This document shows, in pieces, positions 46,425-54,900 of a DNA stretch of 60,900 nt (positions are counted from its first letter, which is position 1; the number at the start of each line of letters is the position of its first letter). The stretch comes from Nocardia cerradoensis NBRC 101014 (GTDB lineage: Bacteria > Actinomycetota > Actinomycetes > Mycobacteriales > Mycobacteriaceae), in NCBI RefSeq assembly GCF_000308535.1, contig NZ_BAFW01000029.1, positions 1 through 60,900 of the forward strand, given 5' to 3'. The notes beneath the pieces are model-generated. The model worked only from the letters and a program-made list of their open reading frames with translations. It had not been told where the DNA came from and did no database searches. The translations under genes were made by a program, and so were the position numbers.

Positions 46425-48491
46425 TCACAGAGCGACGCGCTGATCCTCGGGAAGGAAGAGTTTGTCCGACGGCTGGACGCCGAAGGTCGTGTAGAACTCC
46501 GGCAGGTTGCGCACCACCTGGTTGCAACGGAATTCGCCGGGGGAGTGCGGATCCGTGGCGACCTGCTGTTCGAGCGACTGCTGGGTCTGCTTCTCCCGCC
46601 AATTGCGGCCCCAGGACTGGAACATCGGGGTGTAGTCCGGGGCGTTGCGGCCGCTCTTGGCTTCCTCGATGCGGAAGGCGGCCAGCGCGATCATCAGTCC
46701 GCGCAGGTCGGCGAGGTTCTCGCCGACGGTCAGCTGACCGTTGACGTGATCGCTGGGCGGCAGTCCCTCGGGCACCAGCGCGTTGTACTGATCGATCAAC
46801 TGTTTGGTCTTGGCGTCGAAGGCGGCCCGGTCCTCCGGGGTCCACCAGTCCTCGCGATTGCCCTCGCCGTTGTACTTCGAGCCCTGGTCGTCGAAGCCGT
46901 GACCGATCTCGTGGCCGATGGTCGCGCCGATCGCGCCGTAGTTCACCGCCGGTTCGGCGTCGGTGTCGAAGAACGGGGCCTGCAGGATCGCGGCGGGGAA
47001 GTTGATCGAATTGGAGGTGGCCTCGTAGTAGGCGTTGACGGTCTGCGGCGACATGCCCCATTCGGCCTTGTCCACCGGCGTCCCCAGCTTGTCCATCGAC
47101 CGCTTCGCCTCGAAAGCCTCGATGGCGAGCAGGGATTCGACCAGTTGGCCGCGGGTGACCTTCAGCTTCGAATAGTCCACCCACTTGTCCGGATACCCGA
47201 TCTTGACCGTGATCTTGTCGAGCTTCGCGATGGCGGCCTCGCGGGTCCGCGGCGACATCCACGACGAGTTGCGGAAGTTGTCGCGGTAGGCGGCGAGCAG
47301 ATTGTCGACCAGTTCCTTGGCTCGTGTCTTCGCCTGCGGCGGAAAGTATTTCGCCGCGTACAGCTTGCCCAGCTGCTCACCGAGATTCGCGTCGACCACC
47401 GCGACCGCCGACTTCCACAGCTCCGGCCGCTGCTCGATTCCACTGGTGGCCTTCAGGAAATCGAAATTCGCGTCCGAGAGTTCCTTGTTCATGTACTTGG
47501 CGTATTTGCGCAACAGGCTGAGCTTCAGCCATTCCCGCCAGACATTGATATCCACCTCGGTCCACAGCTGACCCGCCGCGGTGACGAACGACGGTTCGCC
47601 GACGACCATCTTCGTGAACAGATCCTTGGGCCGGTCGGTGCTGCCGGCGAGCCACGGCTCCCAGTCGAAACCCGGTGCCAGCGCGGTCATCTCGTTCCAC
47701 GCCATGAGGTTGTAGGTGGCGTCGGCGTCGCGAGTGCGGACGTTGTCCCAGTAACCGGCGGCGATGCGCTTCTCCAGGTCCAGGGTGCGTTCGGCCGCAC
47801 CGTCCGGATCCGGAAGGCCGGCGCCGGTCGCCAATTTGTGCAGCAACGTCTGATACGCCGAAAGATATTGCCCGAATTCGGGTTTCCGGTAATACTGCTC
47901 GCTCATGCCGAGGCCGGACTGTCCCACCGCCGGGATGTAGGCATTCGAATTCTTGCGGTCGATGCTCACGCCCAGCCCGATCAGGCCGCCCAGTGGCAGC
48001 GTGCCCATGACCTTCGCGAGATCGGCCCGGTTCTGTGCCCCGTCGATCCGGGCGAACAGCGGTTGCAGCGGGGCGGTGCCGAGCTTCTCGAGCGTGTCCA
48101 GATCCATCCGCGCGTCGTAGAGGTCGCGGATCTGCTGGCCCTCCGACCCGTCCTTCGGATCGTGGATCCCGTCGATGACCTCGCGCAGCTGTCCCTCGAC
48201 CCGATCGGACACCTCGGCGAAGGTGCCGTAGGACACCTTGTCCGGCGGCAGCTGGTAGGTGCGCAGCCAGGTGCCGTTGATATTGCGGTACAGATCGTCC
48301 TGCGGTCGCACCGCGGGGTCGACGCCCGACAGGTCGGGACCGGTGAGAGGTTTCGGCTTCGCGTCGTCGCTGTTGCACGCCACCAGGGCGGTGGCCACCG
48401 GCACCGCGCCGAGGGCGATCAGGAACGAGCGGCGACCCAGGCGGACCTGGCGACCGGACGATGTCACAGAAAATCCTCTCCCCGACTTCAT
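46425..48491 (-). CDS. M13-family zinc metallopeptidase lipoprotein (neprilysin/Zmp1-like)
   Basis: The 688-residue protein has a twin-arginine-type signal (RRSFLIALGAVPVATA) ending in a lipobox LVAC near residue 39, so export and lipid anchoring are expected. The mature protein begins with VRPQDDLYRNINGTWL, typical of the M13 N-terminus. The zinc site is HEIGH (527-531), with the third ligand Glu in GENLADLRG about 60 residues later, and substrate-binding NAYYE upstream. A conserved C-terminal Cys-x-x-Trp seen in many M13 enzymes is not visible. Mycobacterial Zmp1 affects host inflammasome responses, but a role here is not shown. It is transcribed alone, divergent from the ribosomal operon. 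Confidence 0.92.
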   Translation of the reverse strand: MKSGRGFSVTSSGRQVRLGRRSFLIALGAVPVATALVACNSDDAKPKPLTGPDLSGVDPAVRPQDDLYRNINGTWLRTYQLPPDKVSYGTFAEVSDRVEGQLREVIDGIHDPKDGSEGQQIRDLYDARMDLDTLEKLGTAPLQPLFARIDGAQNRADLAKVMGTLPLGGLIGLGVSIDRKNSNAYIPAVGQSGLGMSEQYYRKPEFGQYLSAYQTLLHKLATGAGLPDPDGAAERTLDLEKRIAAGYWDNVRTRDADATYNLMAWNEMTALAPGFDWEPWLAGSTDRPKDLFTKMVVGEPSFVTAAGQLWTEVDINVWREWLKLSLLRKYAKYMNKELSDANFDFLKATSGIEQRPELWKSAVAVVDANLGEQLGKLYAAKYFPPQAKTRAKELVDNLLAAYRDNFRNSSWMSPRTREAAIAKLDKITVKIGYPDKWVDYSKLKVTRGQLVESLLAIEAFEAKRSMDKLGTPVDKAEWGMSPQTVNAYYEATSNSINFPAAILQAPFFDTDAEPAVNYGAIGATIGHEIGHGFDDQGSKYNGEGNREDWWTPEDRAAFDAKTKQLIDQYNALVPEGLPPSDHVNGQLTVGENLADLRGLMIALAAFRIEEAKSGRNAPDYTPMFQSWGRNWREKQTQQSLEQQVATDPHSPGEFRCNQVVRNLPEFYTTFGVQPSDKLFLPEDQRVAL

Positions 48492-48639
48492 CGTGCACCT
48501 GCGCGACGCTCATCACGACGACTCCACCCGGAGGCGGGCCGGTTGCGTCGGTGAGAGGCTAACCGAACCCGCTGAGTAACGCCTGAGTTCGGCCGCCACG
48601 CGTGGGGTGGCCACGCCGCACTCCCGGCTCGACCCTGAT

Positions 48640-48668
48640 TTGGGTGCGACCTGCGGCTTCGCTACACT
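48640..48668 (+). promoter_or_regulatory. Predicted SigA-like promoter of the rplN transcript
   Basis: TTGGGT (48640-48645) and TACACT (48663-48668) are separated by 17 bp. The -10 box and the following GACCGGTTGC recur upstream of rpsH. It lies in the 380-bp gap between the divergent metallopeptidase and rplN. The metallopeptidase promoter should be in the left part of the gap, but I cannot place it. Confidence 0.7.
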
Positions 48669-48680
48669 TGACCGGTTGCC

Positions 48681-48699
48681 TGCGGGCATTGTGCCCGCA
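48681..48699 (+). other. Leader hairpin of the rplN transcript
   Basis: TGCGGGCA (48681-48688) and TGCCCGCA (48692-48699) form a perfect 8-bp stem with a 3-nt loop, starting 12 nt after the -10 box. The rpsH leader has a GGGCAC/GTGCCC hairpin in the same place. It could stabilise the mRNA or take part in regulation. Confidence 0.6.
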
Positions 48700-48737
48700 C
48701 TTCGGCCGCGAACCCACAGTGGTTGATCCTTCCGATC

Positions 48738-48812
48738 ATGCAAAACCGCTGGCAGGCGCTGCCCCGCTGCTGTGCGGGAGCGGGCCGTCAAGGTCCGTCG
48801 AAGGGCAACTGA
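48738..48812 (+). CDS. Possible 24-residue leader peptide before rplN
   Basis: ATG 48738 opens a 24-residue frame, [20 protein letters not shown] followed by SKGN and a stop, 60 bp before rplN. It contains two adjacent Cys. The ribosome site is poor, so this is weakly supported. Confidence 0.25.
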   Translation: MQNRWQALPRCCAGAGRQGPSKGN

Positions 48813-48871
48813 CCATGCCCGTCGGGTCGGTAATCCGGCGTGCATTACGTCCAGGTCTAGGAGGAGCTGAA

Positions 48872-49240
48872 GTGATTCAGCAGGAGTCGCGACTGCGCGT
48901 CGCCGACAACACGGGTGCCAAGGAGATTCTGTGCATCCGCGTGCTCGGCGGGTCGTCGCGTCGCTATGCCGGTATCGGCGACGTCATCGTCGCCACCGTC
49001 AAGGACGCCATCCCCGGCGGCAACGTCAAGAAGGGTGATGTCGTCAAGGCGGTCGTCGTGCGCACCGTCAAGGAGCGTCGTCGTCCGGATGGTTCGTACA
49101 TCAAGTTCGACGAGAACGCCGCGGTGCTGATCAAGGCGGACAACGATCCGCGTGGCACCCGCATCTTCGGCCCCGTCGGCCGCGAGCTGCGCGACAAGCG
49201 GTTCATGAAGATCGTTTCGCTGGCCCCGGAGGTGCTCTGA
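48872..49240 (+). CDS. rplN: 50S ribosomal protein L14
   Basis: The GTG at 48872, preceded by AGGAGGAG, gives 122 residues, the standard length. The sequence [20 protein letters not shown] and the C-terminal [12 protein letters not shown] are diagnostic of L14 (uL14), which binds 23S rRNA at the subunit interface. It is the first gene of this transcript. The upstream S10-operon genes (to rpsQ) that precede rplN in many bacteria are not adjacent here. Confidence 0.97.
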   Translation: MIQQESRLRVADNTGAKEILCIRVLGGSSRRYAGIGDVIVATVKDAIPGGNVKKGDVVKAVVVRTVKERRRPDGSYIKFDENAAVLIKADNDPRGTRIFGPVGRELRDKRFMKIVSLAPEVL

Positions 49241-49241
49241 C

Positions 49242-49556
49242 ATGAAGGTGCACAAGGGCGACACCGTGATCGTCGTCTCGGGTAAGGACAAGGGCGCCAA
49301 GGGCAAGGTCATCCAGGCCTACCCGGCGACCGACAAGGTCCTGGTCGAGGGCGTGAACCGGATCAAGAAGCACGTCGCGAACTCCGCGAACCAGCGCGGC
49401 GCCAGCTCCGGCGGCATCGTGACCCAGGAGGCGCCCATCCACGTGTCCAACGTGATGGTTGTCGACTCCGACGGCAAGCCGACCCGGGTGGGTTACCGCA
49501 CCGACGAGAACGGCAAGCGGGTGCGCATCTCCCGTCGCAACGGGAAGGACATCTGA
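49242..49556 (+). CDS. rplX: 50S ribosomal protein L24
   Basis: The 104-residue protein starts [20 protein letters not shown], the KOW motif of L24 (uL24), an assembly-initiating 23S rRNA binder. It begins 1 bp after the rplN stop and is followed 2 bp later by rplE, consistent with coupled translation. Confidence 0.97.
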   Translation: MKVHKGDTVIVVSGKDKGAKGKVIQAYPATDKVLVEGVNRIKKHVANSANQRGASSGGIVTQEAPIHVSNVMVVDSDGKPTRVGYRTDENGKRVRISRRNGKDI

Positions 49557-49558
49557 GC

Positions 49559-50122
49559 ATGACCACCGCAGAGAACATTCAGCCTCGCCTCAAGCTGCGC
49601 TACCGCGCGGAAATCAAGGACGCGCTGAACAACGAATTCAACTACGCCAACGTGATGCAGATTCCGGGCGTGGTGAAGGTCGTCGTCAACATGGGTGTCG
49701 GTGACGCCGCCCGCGACGCCAAGCTGATCAACGGCGCCGTCAACGACCTGGCCCTGATCACCGGTCAGAAGCCGGAGATCCGCAAGGCCCGCAAGTCCAT
49801 CGCGCAGTTCAAGCTGCGTGAGGGTATGCCGATCGGTGCGCGCGTCACGCTGCGTGGCGACCGCATGTGGGAGTTCCTGGACCGCCTGGTGTCCATCGCG
49901 CTGCCCCGCATCCGCGACTTCCGCGGCCTGTCGCCGAAGCAGTTCGACGGCAACGGCAACTACACGTTCGGCCTGAGCGAGCAGTCGATGTTCCACGAGA
50001 TCGACGTGGACTCCATCGACCGTCCGCGCGGTATGGACATCACGGTCGTCACCACGGCGACCAACGATGAGGAGGGCCGCGCCCTGCTCAAGCACCTCGG
50101 CTTCCCGTTCAAGGAGAACTGA
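49559..50122 (+). CDS. rplE: 50S ribosomal protein L5
   Basis: The 187-residue protein has the L5 (uL5) signatures [20 protein letters not shown] and a C-terminal [20 protein letters not shown]5 binds 5S rRNA in the central protuberance. Position between rplX and rpsZ is canonical for the spc operon. Confidence 0.97.
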   Translation: MTTAENIQPRLKLRYRAEIKDALNNEFNYANVMQIPGVVKVVVNMGVGDAARDAKLINGAVNDLALITGQKPEIRKARKSIAQFKLREGMPIGARVTLRGDRMWEFLDRLVSIALPRIRDFRGLSPKQFDGNGNYTFGLSEQSMFHEIDVDSIDRPRGMDITVVTTATNDEEGRALLKHLGFPFKEN

Positions 50123-50126
50123 GCAC

Positions 50127-50312
50127 ATGGCTAAGAAAGCTCTCGTCAACAAAGCCGCCGCGAAGCCGAAGTTCGCCGTTCGTGGCTACACCCGCTGCCA
50201 GCGCTGCGGCCGCCCCCGCGCGGTCTACCGCAAGTTCGGCCTGTGCCGCGTCTGCGTCCGTGAGATGGCGCACCGCGGTGAGCTGCCGGGCGTGCACAAG
50301 AGCTCCTGGTGA
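50127..50312 (+). CDS. rpsZ: 30S ribosomal protein S14, zinc-binding type Z
   Basis: The 61-residue protein is the short S14 form with two CxxC pairs (CQRCGR and CRVCVR), so it binds zinc; the zinc-free paralogue is about 100 residues. It closes the first half of the split spc operon, because a strong terminator follows within 50 bp. Confidence 0.96.
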   Translation: MAKKALVNKAAAKPKFAVRGYTRCQRCGRPRAVYRKFGLCRVCVREMAHRGELPGVHKSSW

Positions 50313-50360
50313 GCTCGCGCTGCTGAGGCAGCGCCCGCGCTGAGCGCGACAATCGAATCG

Positions 50361-50398
50361 AGAAAGGGTACGGACTCCGGCGAGTCCGTACCCTTTCT
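50361..50398 (+). terminator. Strong terminator after rpsZ, splitting the spc operon
   Basis: AGAAAGGGTACGGACTC (50361-50377) pairs perfectly over 17 bp with 50382-50398, with a 4-nt CGGC loop and a T-rich right arm ending TTTCTT. A smaller GCGCTGC/GCAGCGC hairpin lies just before it at 50317-50334. The stem ends A-rich on the left, so it may also stop transcription arriving from the HxlR gene on the other strand. Confidence 0.88.
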
Positions 50399-50494
50399 TG
50401 CGTTGGGCGTCTATGCGGGTGGAAGTCCTGCGGCGGGTAAGAGTAGCGCTGCTTCACCGGCCAGAACGAGTAGTGCCGCTCCATCCACTTCCGA

Positions 50495-50890
50495 TCAGCG
50501 CTGCCGGTCGTAGCGGCGCTGAGCGGTGACGACCTGGGCGGTGTGCGCGCGAATCCAGTCGAGGAACGGTTGCATCGATTCGGTGAGCCCCCGGCCGAGC
50601 GGGGTGAGGTCGTAGGTGACCCGCGGAGGCAGGGACGGTTCGACCGTGCGCGCCACGAGTCCGTCGCGGACCAGCGCGCGCAACGTCTGCGACAGCATCT
50701 TCTCGCTGATCCCGCCGATCGTCGCGTGCAGTTCGGAGTAGCGCCGGGGGCCCGCGCCCAGTGCGGCCAGGATCAGGATTCCCCACCGCCCGGTGATGTG
50801 CTCGAGGAGTTCGCGCGCCGGGCATTCGGTGTTGAACGCGTCACTGATACCGCGCCAGGCATCGTGTCCTGGCTGAGAACCGACCGTCAC
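50495..50890 (-). CDS. HxlR-family winged-helix transcriptional regulator
   Basis: The 131-residue protein has the HxlR layout: an N-terminal Cys (TECPARELLEHITGRWGILI), then RRYSELHATIGGISEKMLSQ and TLRALVRDGLVARTV, the recognition helix and wing. The Cys near residue 23 is the position that senses electrophiles or oxidants in some family members. It is divergent from an NAD(P)-binding reductase, with 62 bp between starts, and probably controls that gene. A CTTAC (50897-50901) and GTAAG (50925-50929) inverted pair lies in the gap and may be part of an operator. Confidence 0.9.
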   Translation of the reverse strand: MTVGSQPGHDAWRGISDAFNTECPARELLEHITGRWGILILAALGAGPRRYSELHATIGGISEKMLSQTLRALVRDGLVARTVEPSLPPRVTYDLTPLGRGLTESMQPFLDWIRAHTAQVVTAQRRYDRQR

Positions 50891-50952
50891 GTGCGGAGCT
50901 TACCTGGAGGTAGGAGCTTTCTCCGAGTAAGTTCCAAACCTACGCTGCGTAC

Positions 50953-51789
50953 ATGGTCACAGTTGTTTTCGGAGCCAGAGGTAATGTCGGCCGGCACGTC
51001 GCGGCGGGCCTGATCGCGGCGGGGGAGAAGATTCGCGTCACGAGCAGACGGCCCGGCGACGCGTCCTTCACTCCCGAAGTGGAGGTCGTCGCGGCCGATC
51101 TGGAACGCCCCGAAACCTTCCCCGCCGCACTGGACGGGGCCCGGCGGGTATTTCTCTACGCCAAGCCGGCGGGCATCGACGGGTTCGTGGCGGCGGCCGA
51201 GGCCGCCGGTGTGCGGCAGGTGGTGCTGCTGTCCTCCGGGGCCGTCCTGCACGCCGATACCGGCAATCCGATCGCCCGGGACCACCTCGCTGTCGAATCG
51301 GCGATCGAAAAGTCCGGTCTGCCTTGGACTTTCATCCGGCCCGGAATGTTCGCCACCAATACGCTGTGGTGGTGGCGCACGTCGATCCGCGACGAGGGGG
51401 TCGTCCGGGTGCCGTATCCGGAGGCGCGGACCGCTCCGATCCATGAGAAGGATCTGGCATCGCTCGCGGTCACCGCGCTGACCGAACCGGGACACGAGGG
51501 CCGGGCCTATCCCGTCTACGGTCCCGAAGCCGTGACGGTCCGGGAGCAGGTCGAGCAGATAGGTGCGGCCCTCGGCCGCGACATCGCGCTCGAGGTGATC
51601 TCACCCGAGCGGGCGCGTATCGAACTGGGAAAAACCATGCCGCCGGTCGGCGTGGAGGCGATTCTGGGCGGATGGCGGGCCGGGACTGTTACACCGCCGC
51701 AGATATCGACGGTGATCGCCGATATCACCGGCCGACCGGCCCGCACATTCGCGCAGTGGGCCGCGGATCACCGCGACGATTTCCGCTGA
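50953..51789 (+). CDS. NmrA-like/atypical SDR NAD(P)-binding protein
   Basis: The 278-residue protein opens with [20 protein letters not shown], a GxxGxxG Rossmann loop, followed by SRRPGD, which suits NADP binding. VVLLSSGAV and [11 protein letters not shown] are typical of NmrA-like and quinone-oxidoreductase (QOR2-like) atypical SDRs. The usual YxxxK is not clear, as in NmrA relatives. With the divergent HxlR regulator it resembles quinone or electrophile detoxification pairs. It interrupts the ribosomal operon between rpsZ and rpsH. Confidence 0.87.
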   Translation: MVTVVFGARGNVGRHVAAGLIAAGEKIRVTSRRPGDASFTPEVEVVAADLERPETFPAALDGARRVFLYAKPAGIDGFVAAAEAAGVRQVVLLSSGAVLHADTGNPIARDHLAVESAIEKSGLPWTFIRPGMFATNTLWWWRTSIRDEGVVRVPYPEARTAPIHEKDLASLAVTALTEPGHEGRAYPVYGPEAVTVREQVEQIGAALGRDIALEVISPERARIELGKTMPPVGVEAILGGWRAGTVTPPQISTVIADITGRPARTFAQWAADHRDDFR

Positions 51790-51814
51790 GGCAGAAGGCG
51801 GTGGTACCCGATTT

Positions 51815-51842
51815 TGCCCGCTCATACCGCTCGCCTACACTA
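51815..51842 (+). promoter_or_regulatory. Predicted SigA-like promoter of the rpsH transcript
   Basis: TTGCCC (51815-51820) and TACACT (51837-51842) are 16 bp apart. The -10 box and downstream GACCGGTTGC match the rplN promoter. It starts 26 bp after the reductase stop and about 180 bp before rpsH. Confidence 0.7.
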
Positions 51843-51855
51843 GACCGGTTGCTCG

Positions 51856-51871
51856 GGCACCCTCGTGCCCA
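51856..51871 (+). other. Leader hairpin of the rpsH transcript
   Basis: GGGCAC (51856-51861) pairs with GTGCCC (51866-51871) around a 4-nt loop. It is placed 13 nt after the -10 box, as in the rplN leader. A 7-codon frame (MRARCSG) starts just after it at 51874, with no good ribosome site. Confidence 0.55.
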
Positions 51872-52018
51872 TATGCGTGCGCGTTGCTCCGGGTGACAGC
51901 ATTCCGAATCCGGTCGGCAAAGGTGTCGGCCGGACCAGCCGAAATTGTCGTAGGCCCACGACCGCCCCGCGTGACGGTGCTGTATGGGAACCGCGGCGAG
52001 AAAGGTAACGGTCAACAC

Positions 52019-52417
52019 ATGACCATGACTGATCCGATCGCAGACTTTCTGACCCGTCTGCGCAACGCCAACTCGGCGTACCACGATCAGGTGAAGGCTC
52101 CGCACTCGAAGCTCAAGGCGAACATCGCCGAGATCCTCAAGCGTGAGGGCTACATCGCCGACTACCGCACCGAGGATGCGCCCGTCGGCCAGACCCTGAT
52201 CGTCGACCTGAAGTACGGCCAGAGCCGGGAGCGCAGCCTGCAGGGTGTGCGCCGCGTCTCGAAGCCGGGTCTGCGGGTGTACGCGAAATCCACCAACCTG
52301 CCCAAGGTGCTGGGCGGTCTGGGCGTGGCAATTATCTCCACGTCGAAGGGCCTGCTCACCGACCGTCAGGCCAAGCAGCAGGGTGTGGGCGGGGAAGTCC
52401 TCGCCTACGTCTGGTAA
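52019..52417 (+). CDS. rpsH: 30S ribosomal protein S8
   Basis: The 132-residue protein begins [20 protein letters not shown] and ends [11 protein letters not shown], diagnostic for S8 (uS8), which binds the central domain of 16S rRNA. In E. coli S8 represses the spc operon by binding its mRNA; whether that applies here is unknown. It leads the second half of the operon. I chose the first of two close ATGs, with AGAAAGGTAACGG upstream. Confidence 0.97.
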   Translation: MTMTDPIADFLTRLRNANSAYHDQVKAPHSKLKANIAEILKREGYIADYRTEDAPVGQTLIVDLKYGQSRERSLQGVRRVSKPGLRVYAKSTNLPKVLGGLGVAIISTSKGLLTDRQAKQQGVGGEVLAYVW

Positions 52418-52431
52418 GGGAGGTAGGAACA

Positions 52432-52971
52432 ATGTCGCGTATCGGTAAGAAGCCGATCTCGGTTCCCGCCGGCGTCGAGGTGACCATCGACGGCCAGCAG
52501 GTGTCGGTGAAGGGTCCCAAGGGCACCCTCTCGCACACCGTCGCCGAGCCGATCACCGTCACCAAGGCCGAGAACGGTGAGCTGGAGGTGGGCCGTCCGG
52601 ACGACGAGCGCCGCAACCGCTCGCTGCACGGCCTGAGCCGCACTCTGATCAACAACATGATCGTCGGCGTGACCCAGGGCTACGAGAAGAAGATGGAAAT
52701 CTTCGGCGTCGGTTACCGCGTGCAGCAGAAGGGTTCGAACCTCGAGTTCGCCCTCGGCTACAGCCACCCGGTTCCGATCGAGGCCCCCGAGGGCATCACC
52801 TTCCAGGTCGAGGCCCCCACCAAGTTCTCGGTGTCCGGCATCGACAAGCAGAAGGTCGGCCAGATCGCCGCAGTGATCCACGGCCTGCGCAAGCCCGACC
52901 CGTACAAGGGCAAGGGCATCCGCTACGCCGGTGAGGTCGTTCGCCGCAAGGTCGGAAAGACGGGTAAGTAA
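52432..52971 (+). CDS. rplF: 50S ribosomal protein L6
   Basis: The 179-residue protein has [19 protein letters not shown] and the C-terminal [15 protein letters not shown], signatures of L6 (uL6). An AGGGAGGTAGG ribosome site precedes the ATG, 14 bp after the rpsH stop. Confidence 0.97.
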   Translation: MSRIGKKPISVPAGVEVTIDGQQVSVKGPKGTLSHTVAEPITVTKAENGELEVGRPDDERRNRSLHGLSRTLINNMIVGVTQGYEKKMEIFGVGYRVQQKGSNLEFALGYSHPVPIEAPEGITFQVEAPTKFSVSGIDKQKVGQIAAVIHGLRKPDPYKGKGIRYAGEVVRRKVGKTGK

Positions 52972-52974
52972 GCC

Positions 52975-53382
52975 ATGGCACAAACTGAAGCTCAGAAAGC
53001 CGCCCGCAAGCCGGTCGGCAAGGATGCGTCGACTCGTCGCCGGGTGTCGAAGACCCGTCGGCACTTCCGTCTGCGCAAGAAGGTCCTCGGCACCGCCGAG
53101 CGTCCGCGTCTGGTCGTGTTCCGCTCCTCGCGGCACCTGCACGCCCAGGTGATCGACGATTCCGTCGGCAAGACCGTCGCCTCGGCGTCCTCGATCGAGG
53201 CCGATGTGCGCGCGCTCGACGGTGACAAGTCCGCGAAGGGCAAGAAGGTCGGCGAGCTGCTGGCCGCCCGCGCGAAGGCTGCCGGTGTGGAGGCCGTGGT
53301 GTTCGACCGCGGTGGCCACGACTACCACGGCCGCATCGCCGCTCTGGCGGATGCTGCTCGCGAAGGTGGGTTGAAATTCTGA
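52975..53382 (+). CDS. rplR: 50S ribosomal protein L18
   Basis: The 135-residue protein contains [20 protein letters not shown] and a C-terminal [20 protein letters not shown], typical of L18 (uL18), a 5S rRNA binder. It starts 3 bp after the rplF stop. Confidence 0.97.
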   Translation: MAQTEAQKAARKPVGKDASTRRRVSKTRRHFRLRKKVLGTAERPRLVVFRSSRHLHAQVIDDSVGKTVASASSIEADVRALDGDKSAKGKKVGELLAARAKAAGVEAVVFDRGGHDYHGRIAALADAAREGGLKF

Positions 53383-53431
53383 TGCAGATTCAGCTCATGG
53401 ACCGAATGAACATGAACGGAAGGAACGTCTG

Positions 53432-54076
53432 ATGCCGGGACGTCAGCGGCGTGACGGCGGCAGCGGACCCGCCGGACAGGGTGGCAGTGGCAACGAGCGC
53501 GATCAGCGCGGCGGTGGCCGCGACCGTCGCGGCGGCGGTGACCGTCGCGACAATGCCGCCGAGAAGAACCAGCTCGAGCGCGTCGTAGCGATCAACCGCG
53601 TCTCCAAGGTCGTGAAGGGTGGTCGTCGCTTCAGCTTCACCGCCCTGGTGATCGTGGGCGACGGCAACGGCCTGGTCGGTGTCGGATACGGCAAGGCCAA
53701 GGAAGTTCCCGCGGCCATCCAGAAGGGTGTCGAGGAGGCTCGCAAGGGCTTCTTCCGCGTCCCGATGATCGGCAGCACCATCACGCACCCGGTGCAGGGT
53801 GAGGCTGCCGCCGGTGTCGTCATGCTGCGTCCGGCCTCGCCCGGTACCGGTGTGATCGCCGGTGGTGCGGCGCGTGCCGTGCTGGAGTGCGCCGGTATCC
53901 ACGACATCCTGGCCAAGTCGCTCGGTAGCGACAACGCCATCAACGTCGTGCACGCGACCGTCGCTGCCCTGAAGATGCTGCAGCGTCCGGAGGAGGTGGC
54001 CGCTCGCCGCGGTCTGCCGATCGAGGACGTTGCCCCGGCGGGCATGCTGCGTGCGCGTGCCGGACAGGGAGTCTGA
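53432..54076 (+). CDS. rpsE: 30S ribosomal protein S5
   Basis: The 214-residue protein has a long Gly/Arg/Asp/Gln-rich N-terminal extension of about 45 residues, then the S5 (uS5) core with [20 protein letters not shown] and [17 protein letters not shown]. Such extensions are seen in actinobacterial S5. The ATG has a GGAAGG site upstream. S5 contributes to decoding fidelity. Confidence 0.97.
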   Translation: MPGRQRRDGGSGPAGQGGSGNERDQRGGGRDRRGGGDRRDNAAEKNQLERVVAINRVSKVVKGGRRFSFTALVIVGDGNGLVGVGYGKAKEVPAAIQKGVEEARKGFFRVPMIGSTITHPVQGEAAAGVVMLRPASPGTGVIAGGAARAVLECAGIHDILAKSLGSDNAINVVHATVAALKMLQRPEEVAARRGLPIEDVAPAGMLRARAGQGV

Positions 54077-54077
54077 C

Positions 54078-54263
54078 ATGGCACAGCTCAAGGTGACCCA
54101 GATCAAGTCCACGATCGGCGCCAAGAAGAATCAGCGGGAGTCGCTTCGCACCCTCGGCCTGCGCGGTATCCGCCAGACCGTGGTCCGCGAGGACAACGCC
54201 CAGAACCGCGGGCTGATCAACGTCGTGCGCCACCTCGTTTCCGTTGAGGAGGAAACCGCATGA
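54078..54263 (+). CDS. rpmD: 50S ribosomal protein L30
   Basis: The ATG at 54078, 1 bp after the rpsE stop, gives 61 residues: [18 protein letters not shown] followed by [11 protein letters not shown], the L30 (uL30) pattern. The stop overlaps the rplO start (ATGA). Confidence 0.96.
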   Translation: MAQLKVTQIKSTIGAKKNQRESLRTLGLRGIRQTVVREDNAQNRGLINVVRHLVSVEEETA

Positions 54264-54706
54264 CCCCCATCAAGCTCCACCACCTGCGGCCCGCCCCGGG
54301 CGCCAAGACCGAGAAGATCCGTGTGGGTCGCGGTGAAGGCTCCAAGGGTAAGACCGCCGGTCGCGGTACCAAGGGTACGAAGGCTCGCAAGAACGTGCCG
54401 GCCCGTTTCGAGGGCGGCCAGATGCCGATCCACATGCGCCTGCCGAAGCTGAAGGGGTTCACCAACCCGTTCCGCGTCGAGTACCAGGTCGTGAACGTCG
54501 GCGATATCGCGCGCCTGTTCCCGCAGGGCGGCACCATCGGCAAGGACGAGCTCGTCGCTGCCGGTGCCGTGCGTAAGAACCAGTTGGTGAAGGTGCTCGG
54601 CGAGGGCGAGATCGGTGTGGCCGTTCAGGTCAGCGCCGACAAGTTCTCCGGCTCCGCCAAGGAGAAGATCACCGCCGCCGGTGGTACCGCCACCGAACTG
54701 GGCTGA
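54260..54706 (+). CDS. rplO: 50S ribosomal protein L15
   Basis: The 148-residue protein begins [20 protein letters not shown] and continues with the Gly/Lys/Arg-rich loop [11 protein letters not shown] and [18 protein letters not shown], diagnostic of L15 (uL15). It ends the ribosomal-protein run. A perfect hairpin follows before secY. Confidence 0.97.
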   Translation: MTPIKLHHLRPAPGAKTEKIRVGRGEGSKGKTAGRGTKGTKARKNVPARFEGGQMPIHMRLPKLKGFTNPFRVEYQVVNVGDIARLFPQGGTIGKDELVAAGAVRKNQLVKVLGEGEIGVAVQVSADKFSGSAKEKITAAGGTATELG

Positions 54707-54730
54707 CAGTTACTGGTAATACAGTCGGGG

Positions 54731-54758
54731 CGCCGGACGGGTGAGAGCCCGTCCGGCG
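54731..54758 (+). terminator. Hairpin between rplO and secY
   Basis: CGCCGGACGGG (54731-54741) pairs perfectly with CCCGTCCGGCG (54748-54758), an 11-bp stem and 6-nt loop. It lacks a T-run and may end or attenuate the transcript. Just after it, TAGAGT (54766-54771) is a candidate -10 box for a separate secY promoter, without a clear -35. Confidence 0.7.
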
Positions 54759-54900
54759 TCGCTGTTAGAGTTCAAGTGTTGTCTGCCAACCAGTCTGCCC
54801 CGTTGTCGTGGCACAGGACCGGCTCTGCCCTGTAGGGCACCGGTATGTGCCGAGGTGACGGAAGTGGGCGTGACCCCCGTGTCGTCAGCCAGGAGGATCT

